A DNA stretch of 60,696 nucleotides from Lachnospiraceae bacterium (GTDB lineage Bacteria > Bacillota > Clostridia > Lachnospirales > Lachnospiraceae). Below are positions 55,109 through 60,696 of the stretch, in pieces. The stretch spans positions 118,413 to 179,108 of the forward strand of contig CAJTEM010000001.1 of assembly GCA_910575255.1 (NCBI GenBank), given 5' to 3'. The notes below the pieces were generated by a model. It was not told the DNA's origin, did not search any database, and saw only the letters and a list, made by a program, of their open reading frames with translations. Numbering within the stretch: position 1 is the stretch's first letter; each line of letters starts with the position of its first letter. The translations under genes were made by a program, and so were the position numbers.

Positions 55109-56596
55109 ATGGGAAAGCCAACCGGCTTTTTGGAATATGAGAGAAAGGACAGCAGGGCAGAGGCGCCGCTGCAGAGAATCCGTCATTTTCACGAGTTTCA
55201 CACGCCTCTTACGGAAGCCCGGCAGAGAGAGCAGGGAGCCCGGTGCATGGAGTGCGGGGTGCCCTTCTGCCAGTCCGGCATGATATTAAACGGCATGGTA
55301 TCCGGGTGCCCCTTAAACAACCTGGTGCCGGAGTGGAATGACTTGGTATACAATGGCAACTGGGCCCAGGCCTACAACCGTCTGAAAAAGACCAACAGCT
55401 TCCCGGAGTTCACCAGCCGGGTCTGCCCGGCTCCCTGCGAGGCAGCCTGCACCTGCGGCCTCAACGGAGATCCGGTAAGCATCAAGGAAAATGAACGTGC
55501 CATTATCGAGAAAGCCTACGAGACCGGCAAGGCGGTTGCCCGGCCCCCCAAGCTGCGGACAGACAAAAAGATAGCCGTGGTCGGCTCCGGCCCCGCAGGG
55601 CTGGCGGCTGCCGACCAGCTGAACAAGCGCGGCCATAATGTGACCGTGTTTGAGCGTGAGGACCGGATAGGCGGCCTTCTCATGTACGGGATCCCCAACA
55701 TGAAGCTGGAAAAAACCGTCATTGACCGGAAAATCCAGGTGATGAAGGAAGAGGGCGTTTCCTTTGTCACCGGAGCAGACATCGGCCGCAATTATAAGGT
55801 AAACCGCTTAAAACGGGATTTCGACTGCATCATCCTGGCCTGCGGCGCTTCCAATCCCCGGGACATCCAGGTGCCCGGCCGGGACGCAGAAGGGATTTAT
55901 TTTGCGGTGGATTTCCTCAAATCAACCACCAAAAGCCTGTTAAATTCCGGCCTGGAGGACGGCAGCTATATTTCGGCCAAAGATAAACACGTGCTGGTAA
56001 TCGGCGGCGGCGACACCGGCAACGACTGCGTGGGCACCGCCATGCGTCACGGATGTGCGTCCGTGACCCAGCTGGAGATGATGCCCAAACTGCCCGACAC
56101 CCGGGCCGAAAATAACACCTGGCCCGAGTGGCCCCGCATCTTAAAGACCGACTACGGCCAGGAAGAAGCCGCCGCCGCATTCGGCCACGACCCCAGGATG
56201 TACCAGACCACGGTAAAGGAATTTATCCGGGATGAAAGCGGAAAGGTGTGCAAGGCAATTCTTATAAGCCTGACACCTCAAAAAGATCCCGAAACCAACC
56301 GAACCATGATGATCCCGGCAGAAGGAAGCGAAAAAGAAGTCGCCGCCGACCTGGTCCTGATCGCCGCCGGATTTTTAGGCGCCGAGGGATATGTGGCTGA
56401 TGCCTTCGGGGTAGAGTTAGACGGAAGGACAAATGTAGCTACAGACGGAAAAAGCTACGGAACAAATGTTGAGAACATATTCGCCGCCGGAGACATGAGA
56501 AGAGGCCAATCCCTGGTAGTCTGGGCCATAAAAGAAGGAAGAGAAGCAGCAAAAGAAGTAGACGAATGGCTGATGGGGTATACAAACTTGGCATAG
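55109..56596 (+). CDS. gltD: Glutamate synthase small subunit
   Basis: A 495-residue NADPH-oxidising subunit that passes electrons to GltB. Cysteines for 4Fe-4S clusters appear in CMECGVPFCQSG, CPLNN and CPAPCEAACTCG. FAD is bound at VVGSGPAGLAAADQL and NADPH near VLVIGGGDTGNDCVG; the second FAD motif is VENIFAAGDMRRGQSLVVWA. AAGGAGGAG precedes the ATG. Its frame, length and motif order are normal. It follows the 97-bp repeat array, the only unusual feature of this operon. Confidence 0.96.
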   Translation: MGKPTGFLEYERKDSRAEAPLQRIRHFHEFHTPLTEARQREQGARCMECGVPFCQSGMILNGMVSGCPLNNLVPEWNDLVYNGNWAQAYNRLKKTNSFPEFTSRVCPAPCEAACTCGLNGDPVSIKENERAIIEKAYETGKAVARPPKLRTDKKIAVVGSGPAGLAAADQLNKRGHNVTVFEREDRIGGLLMYGIPNMKLEKTVIDRKIQVMKEEGVSFVTGADIGRNYKVNRLKRDFDCIILACGASNPRDIQVPGRDAEGIYFAVDFLKSTTKSLLNSGLEDGSYISAKDKHVLVIGGGDTGNDCVGTAMRHGCASVTQLEMMPKLPDTRAENNTWPEWPRILKTDYGQEEAAAAFGHDPRMYQTTVKEFIRDESGKVCKAILISLTPQKDPETNRTMMIPAEGSEKEVAADLVLIAAGFLGAEGYVADAFGVELDGRTNVATDGKSYGTNVENIFAAGDMRRGQSLVVWAIKEGREAAKEVDEWLMGYTNLA

Positions 56597-56609
56597 CACT
56601 GAGCAGTGC

Positions 56610-56675
56610 GGGAATCTGCATAAAAATATGCAGGGGGATGCTCGCATCCCCCTGCATATTTTTATGCAGATTCCC
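56610..56675. repeat. Perfect 66-bp palindrome after gltD
   Basis: Two 31-bp arms (starting GGGAATCTGCATAAAAATAT) flank a CTCG loop with no mismatch. Inside each arm TGCATAAAAATATGCA is itself an inverted repeat. It could terminate gltD transcription, but the lack of a T-run and the repeats next to it suggest a REP-type element. Confidence 0.9.
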
Positions 56676-56697
56676 ATACGGCGAACGCCGTCCATCG

Positions 56698-56871
56698 AAC
56701 CGGAGCGAAGCGGAGGTGAGATGGAAGCACTGCGGGCTGTCCCGGAGGAACAGCGAACCGGAGCGAAGCGGAGGTGAGATGGAAGCACTGCGGGCTGTCC
56801 CGGAGGAACAGCGAACCGGAGCAAAGCGGAGGTGAGATGGAAGCACTGCGAACTGTCCCGGAGGAACAGCG
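56698..56871 (+). repeat. Three 58-bp tandem repeats
   Basis: Units start at 56698, 56756 and 56814 (AACCGGAGCGAAGCGGAGGT...GAGGAACAGCG), with only a few changes. Short open frames that run through them differ in frame by unit and lack ribosome sites, so they were not called. It is the left border of the large composite palindrome. Confidence 0.85.
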
Positions 56872-56889
56872 GGCGACCGCCGCTCCTCG

Positions 56890-57700
56890 CCCCGAAGGTT
56901 ACTTTTCACGGGGTGGGGGTCCGGAAGGTACGCTCTGGAAAAAGGCTTCCCCGGCTTGCGGGTTTCGGATGCAGAAACTCTAAGCTTGCAGAAATCTGCT
57001 AAAAGCAGTGTCAAAAATACAGAACTCGCTTTGCTCAGACAGCTGTATTTTTGACACTAACGCAGATTCCTGCGAGCTAAGAGTTTCTATGCATCCTGCA
57101 AACGCAAGCCGGGGAAGCCTTTTTCCAGAGCTGGTATTTATTAGACCCGAAAGAACGGGGGACGGGATGTTCAGCCTTGGAACAAGGGGAGGGCGCAGCG
57201 GAAAATGGTCTGCGGATGTTTCCGGTTTCGAGATCAAGAATTCCTAAAATTTCCGATTTTTGCTAAAAACGAAACGAAAATTCACAAACTCGCTACGCTC
57301 AAACAGTGTGAATTTTCGTTTCAACGCAAAACTCAGAAATTTAAGGACTTCTAAATCTCTGCAAAGTCAACATCCGTAGACCATTTTCCGCTGCGCCCTC
57401 CCCTTATTCCAAGGCTGAACATCCCGTTCTCTATTCTTTCAAGGCTGGTAGATACCAGCTCTGGAAAAAGGCTTCCCAGGATTGCGTTTGCAGGATGCAT
57501 AGAAACTCTTAGCTCGCAGGAATCTGCGTCAGTGTCAAAAATACAGCTGTCTGAGCAAAGCGAGTTCTGTATTTTTGACACTGCTTTTAGCAGATTTCTG
57601 CAAGCTTAGAGTTTCTGCATCCGAAACCCGCAAGCCGGGGAAGCCTTTTTCCAGAGCGTACCTTCCGGAACCCCACCCCGTGAAAAGTAACTGACCGGAA
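56890..57700. repeat. Giant composite palindrome of about 800 bp
   Basis: The outer ends mirror each other: GGTTACTTTTCACGGGGTGG near 56896 and CACCCCGTGAAAAGTAACTG near 57675. Three sub-palindromes lie inside. The left (56935-57140) and right (57455-57650) share GTGTCAAAAATACAG/CTGTATTTTTGACAC and CTCTGGAAAAAGGCTTCCC. The centre (57195-57400) has CCGGTTTCGAGATCAAGAAT and AAAACGAAACGAAAATTCAC. The central part matches 13490-13690 and the ends match 10141-10330. Open frames at 57008 and 57351 on opposite strands encode the same peptide purely because of the mirror symmetry. No gene is present. Confidence 0.85.
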
Positions 57701-57730
57701 GAATAGGGGAAGCTTTATATTTTAATAGTA

Positions 57731-57759
57731 TTGACAAGAGTTTTCATTCATCCTACAAT
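57731..57759 (+). promoter_or_regulatory. Promoter of the rubredoxin gene
   Basis: TTGACA (57731-57736), a 17-bp spacer and TACAAT (57754-57759): a near-consensus sigma-A promoter 84 bp before the start codon, right after the edge of the composite palindrome. Confidence 0.85.
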
Positions 57760-57842
57760 AGAAACGAAACAAAAAGGGAAGATCTGCCAGAGGCGTAAAA
57801 GTGAACAGGATGGCAGATGATGAAGGAAAAGGAGAACAGCTG

Positions 57843-57998
57843 ATGAAGTACGTATGTGATGTATGTGGTTGGGAATATGACGAGGAGCAGGGCTATCCGG
57901 ACGGAGGGATTGCACCGGGAACCAAGTGGGAGGATATCCCGGAGGATTTTGAATGTCCTCTTTGCTTTGTGGGAAAGGATCAGTTCTCTGTGGCTTGA
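57843..57998 (+). CDS. Rubredoxin
   Basis: A 51-residue electron carrier with a mononuclear iron bound by two Cys-x2-Cys knuckles: [13 protein letters not shown] and [13 protein letters not shown]. The middle [19 protein letters not shown] is the usual rubredoxin loop. AAAGGAGAACAG supports the ATG at 57843. In anaerobes it donates electrons to rubrerythrin, oxygen or superoxide reductases; none is adjacent, but the hemerythrin-domain protein downstream points to the same oxygen-handling theme. Confidence 0.96.
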   Translation: MKYVCDVCGWEYDEEQGYPDGGIAPGTKWEDIPEDFECPLCFVGKDQFSVA

Positions 57999-58027
57999 GA
58001 ATCGCAAGTTTGCCGTTTGTAAACCCC

Positions 58028-58056
58028 AAAAAGAGACCGTCAGTCGGTCTCTTTTT
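58028..58056. terminator. Bidirectional terminator after rubredoxin
   Basis: AAAAAGAGACC-GTCAGTC-GGTCTCTTTTT: perfect 11-bp arms with A and T runs on both sides, a strong intrinsic terminator on either strand. Confidence 0.93.
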
Positions 58057-58305
58057 CAATTCAATTCCAGGAGCTGATCCATCATGTGGATCAGGAGCCT
58101 TTCAGACACCGCATAGTCCTTTTGCCTGGGAGATAGTATAACATAAAGAACGTGTGCACGGAATAAGTTTTGCGGATGATACGAGATGATAATAGAAAAA
58201 CAAGGCATTTTATGGTATACTGTAAAAGAACGCCAGCCCCTCAATGGACCATGGGTTCCCTTGCCTGTTGAGGATATGGAAGAAGGAGAAAGAGGAGGGA
58301 AAGAT

Positions 58306-58719
58306 ATGTGGCTATTGTTTGCAGTTCTGTCTTCTGTGTTTGCGGCCCTCACATCGATTCTGGCAAAGGCAGGCATGGAGGGAATCAATTCCCACCTGGC
58401 CACGGCAATCCGCACCGTTGTGGTTTTGGCTATGGCCTGGCTGATGGTATTTCTCACCAATGCCCACAAAGGGATCCATGAGATAAACGGCAAAGGCTGG
58501 GTGTTTCTCATCTTGTCCGGACTGGCCACAGGGGCTTCATGGCTCTGCTATTACAGGGCACTGCAGCTGGGGGAGGTATCCAAGGTGGTGCCGATTGACA
58601 AAATGAGCGTGGTTCTGACATTAATCCTTGCCTTTGTGCTGCTCCATGAGGACTTCACAGCCAAGTCCGCAGCAGGATGTCTGCTGATCGGGGCAGGGAC
58701 ACTGATTATGGTTTTGTAA
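58306..58719 (+). CDS. Half-size EamA/DMT membrane protein
   Basis: A 137-residue protein with five hydrophobic helices, equal to one EamA repeat. It begins WLLFAVLSSVFAALTSILAKAGM and has the conserved end VVPIDKMSVVLTLILAFVLLHED. Such single-repeat proteins act as dimers. The start at 58306 follows AGAGGAGGGA; an upstream in-frame ATG was rejected. The upstream interval carries TATACT at 58216-58221 as a likely -10. Substrate unknown. Confidence 0.85.
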   Translation: MWLLFAVLSSVFAALTSILAKAGMEGINSHLATAIRTVVVLAMAWLMVFLTNAHKGIHEINGKGWVFLILSGLATGASWLCYYRALQLGEVSKVVPIDKMSVVLTLILAFVLLHEDFTAKSAAGCLLIGAGTLIMVL

Positions 58720-58791
58720 GGTAGACAAAATCAGAAATTATTATTATAATAATGGTCAACAGATATAGCAGCAGAAAGGGGAGCAAAAACA

Positions 58792-59688
58792 GTGGGAAAA
58801 ATCTTGTGGAATGAGAAGTTCAATATCGGGGTAGAGGTGGTGGATAAGGCCCATGCCAGACTGTTCCGGATGGTGGGAAAGCTGATGGATCTGGCAGAGT
58901 ATGAGTCAGACAGTCAAAATGCTTGTAAGGAAAGCATTAAATTTCTGGAAGATTACACCATGACACATTTTTCCGAAGAGGAAGCCTACATGCGTTCTGT
59001 CCGCTACAAGGGATATGAAAAGCACAAGAAGCTTCATGATGAATTCAGGGATAACACCCTGGTTTCTCTGAAAAGGTATTTAAAGACTTCCGACTATTCT
59101 CCAATGGCAGTACAGCGGTTTTTGAATGTATTGGTTGGCTGGCTGACAGGCCACATCATGGTGGAGGACCAGGCCATTACGGGAAATGTGGCTGCCAGCA
59201 GTGTGTATGAGGAGACCACGGACACGTCGGTGGTGGCCGATGCGGTCAACCAGGCAATGAAGGATGTATTCCGGCTGGAAGCGGAGTTAGTCAGTGCAGA
59301 GTATAACGGCAGAAGCATCAGGAACGGATACTATTACCGCCTGTGCTATGACAGGGATGACGGGGGAAAGGTACAGCTTCTGATGGTGCTGGAGGAGCAG
59401 CTGGCCCGCCGGGGAGTGGGGATGATGCTGGGGCTGGCCGCCATGCAGAAGCCGGAGATGGTGAGGGAAGCTTCCGTGCAGATTCTGGAACAGTTTATCC
59501 ATCATTTTGGTAAGCTGTTTAAGTCCGATACCGAATACCAGCTGAGCAAGGAGGAATTGCTGACCAAAGATGAATTCCGGGAGGATTTCATGACCCGTTA
59601 TCCCACCAGCCTGCTGTTTGAGACAAGGCTGGGGCATTTTATCTTCTGTGCGCGCCGGTGGGAGATTAAGAAGAAAAAGGGTTTTTAA
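58792..59688 (+). CDS. Bacteriohemerythrin with extra C-terminal domain
   Basis: A 298-residue two-domain protein. Residues 1-132 form a bacteriohemerythrin whose iron ligands are all visible: His in VVDKAHARLF, His and Glu in MTHFSEEEAYM, two His in YEKHKKLHDEF, and His/Asp in LTGHIMVEDQAITGN. It binds O2 or NO at a di-iron site. Residues 150-298 form an extra domain not usual in short hemerythrins, with DAVNQAMKDVFRLEAE and FIFCARRW; its general layout recalls CheX/CheC-like phosphatase folds, but I am not certain. The GTG start follows AAAGGGGAGC. It could couple oxygen sensing to signalling. Confidence 0.82.
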   Translation: MGKILWNEKFNIGVEVVDKAHARLFRMVGKLMDLAEYESDSQNACKESIKFLEDYTMTHFSEEEAYMRSVRYKGYEKHKKLHDEFRDNTLVSLKRYLKTSDYSPMAVQRFLNVLVGWLTGHIMVEDQAITGNVAASSVYEETTDTSVVADAVNQAMKDVFRLEAELVSAEYNGRSIRNGYYYRLCYDRDDGGKVQLLMVLEEQLARRGVGMMLGLAAMQKPEMVREASVQILEQFIHHFGKLFKSDTEYQLSKEELLTKDEFREDFMTRYPTSLLFETRLGHFIFCARRWEIKKKKGF

Positions 59689-60000
59689 TTTTTGGCAAGC
59701 CGGGTATTCCCTGACATATCAAAGTTATCCTTCTGTTTTTGCAGTAAGCCCCTTCCTTATTTCCATGTACAGAAAGAAAAATTCCACGTTTCCTTTTTCA
59801 TGGATTCCCGCGGACAATGAGCCAAGTGCCGTGCTTGCACGGCCATTCGGTGAATGCCGCGAGGGGGGCTATGCGCCAGTGGCGCATGACCAGCACCGAC
59901 CGAAACGGAGCGTAGTGTAGACCACATACCCCACTGCTTTGCAGCGCAGCAAGCTTGATGCCCCGTTGCTTGCAGCGGGGTTGCTGATTCCGTGAAAAGA
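59689..60000 (+). repeat. Gene-free repeat region after the hemerythrin gene
   Basis: Contains GCCGTGC-TT-GCACGGC (59828-59843, perfect palindrome) and CCCCGTTGCTTGCAGCGGGG (59961-59980), with GCAGCGCAGCAAGC between. The latter resembles motifs near 30-115. No reading frame has a ribosome site. Confidence 0.55.
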
Positions 60001-60139
60001 CTAGTATAACCCGTTTTAAATACCTTTCTGTTTCGGCAAGGATACTTTTCCGAGAGTGCAGAGGGAAAAGCGGAGGCGTAGTGGGGCTACGTTGAGCATT
60101 TTCCCTCTGTGCTATCGGGAAAGCAGACTGGCGAAACGG
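60001..60139. mobile_element. MITE-like palindromic element, truncated inverted copy
   Basis: Reverse-complement relative of 13162-13327. It begins with the terminal repeat CTAGTATAACCCGTTTTAA, carries the GAGTGCAGAGGGAAAAGCGG/CATTTTCCCTCTGTGC arms and stops at GGCGAAACGG, so about 27 bp of the far terminal repeat are missing. The sequence beyond, up to the transposase gene, is unrelated. Confidence 0.65.
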
Positions 60140-60436
60140 TTCCTTGCATCAGTCCGAAACGATAGTCACCTTCTGCCATTTGTCAAACATAAACCTCCGG
60201 TCCATTGAAGGTTCCAAGTTCAAAGTATTCTGGGTATTTTTCATGCATATTTTCTATCATATTATATTTTACTGCATATTTCAATGCAGGGCAAATAGTC
60301 GGGTGTTTGACAGTTTGAAAATTTAAAAACCCTCCACAGGCCCTATAAAGCCTGTACTTTTTTTGTCAAAATTTTAGTTTTATTATATAGCAATATTTGG
60401 CAATATATGATATAATGAATCCTGGGAGGGATTGTC
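60140..60436. other. AT-rich interval with terminator before the transposase
   Basis: An ACAGGC/GCCTGT hairpin with TTTTTTT (60336-60364) would stop upstream transcription. An extended -10, TGATATAAT (60408-60416), probably drives the transposase gene. This is presumably the left end of the IS; its terminal inverted repeat cannot be identified without the other end. Confidence 0.5.
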
Positions 60437-60696
60437 ATGAAAGTCACTACTACAAAATCTAAAAACTCGGAGTCTTTTTATATCACCAAGTCCTATGTCA
60501 ACAGCGAGGGAAAAAGTACTTCCAAAACCATCCGCAAACTTGGCACGCTCAAAGAATTGTCCCAACAGCTTGGTACCGACAGGGACGGCGTCATGGCCTG
60601 GGCAAAAGAACAGGCCAGGATCGAAACACAAAAGTATAAAAAACAAAACCAGGCCAAGACCGTTTTGATCCCCTTTCATGCGGACAGAACCCTGGA
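60437..60696 (+). CDS. IS1634-like transposase, N-terminal part
   Basis: The first 86 residues of a protein cut by the window edge: MKVTTTKSKNSESFYITKSY, then GKSTSKTIRKLGTLKELSQQLG. This N-terminal pattern (short basic start, a lysine-rich turn and I-R-K-L-G-T-L-x-E-L) is typical of IS1634/IS4-type transposases. GGGAGGG at 60424-60430 serves as the ribosome site. Catalytic residues lie outside the window, so activity is unknown. Confidence 0.75.
   Translation, partial: MKVTTTKSKNSESFYITKSYVNSEGKSTSKTIRKLGTLKELSQQLGTDRDGVMAWAKEQARIETQKYKKQNQAKTVLIPFHADRTL

Noticed and set aside
56566-56983. Small basic proteins in the 58-bp repeats
   Set aside because: The frames follow the repeat unit, change frame between units and lack start signals.
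57008-57581. Two small proteins on opposite strands with the same sequence
   Set aside because: They are mirror images produced by the palindrome and have no ribosome sites.

Overview
The window looks like the chromosome of a low-redox, gut-type Lachnospiraceae/Clostridium cluster XIVa bacterium. This is inferred from strong AGGAGG ribosome sites, sigma-A promoters, a mixed GC-rich/AT-rich mosaic, two tripartite tricarboxylate transporters (TTT), YesM/YesN-type regulation, rubredoxin and hemerythrin, and dense intergenic palindromic repeats. No rRNA or ordinary tRNA gene was seen. The species cannot be fixed from the sequence.

Layout. Positions 240-5080 are an AT-rich island between two near-identical 21-bp direct repeats; the right repeat is the 3' end of a HAD phosphatase gene. 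The island carries the tail of a conjugative coupling protein, an AgrA/AgrC-like two-component pair, a coiled-coil protein and a PIN/AbrB toxin-antitoxin pair, so it reads as the scar of an integrated element. Next (5.9-10.1 kb) are two overlapping WYL-domain regulators. They are divergent from a structured RNA with T-arm, closed acceptor-like hairpin and D-arm in the permuted order of bacterial Y RNAs (YrlA), followed by an SPFH/slipin protein. After exonuclease III come a MarR/MATE operon with a clear operator-promoter, a drug/metabolite transporter and large nested palindromes.

From 15 to 41 kb lies a catabolic archipelago. (1) A LysR regulator faces two MmgE/PrpD proteins, aconitase-family LeuC/LeuD-like subunits and TctC-TctB-TctA. 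The TctA is fused in frame to the ATPase end of a YesM-type histidine kinase, followed by its YesN-type regulator. (2) A sugar-type ABC transporter is followed by an amidohydrolase, a D-threonine-aldolase-like PLP enzyme, an M20 peptidase and a RidA deaminase. (3) A LacI regulator is divergent from a second TctB-TctC-TctA set, a sulfatase and a zinc alcohol dehydrogenase.

From 41 to 48 kb are DUF1349 and LURP-one proteins, then a putative RNA-repair cluster of two RlaP-type nucleotidyltransferases and a KptA/Tpt1 RNA 2'-phosphotransferase with an Asn/Gly/His-rich insert. Decayed genes, a formamidase and a ferritin-like protein follow. From 48 to 60.7 kb are a second MATE gene behind an attenuator-like leader, glutamate synthase (gltB and gltD separated by five 97-bp tandem repeats), an 800-bp composite palindrome, rubredoxin, a half-size EamA protein, a hemerythrin-domain protein and the start of an IS1634-like transposase.

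The two most interesting candidates are the WYL pair/Y-like RNA/slipin locus, possibly linked in function to the KptA/RlaP cluster 33 kb away, and the TctA-YesM chimera.
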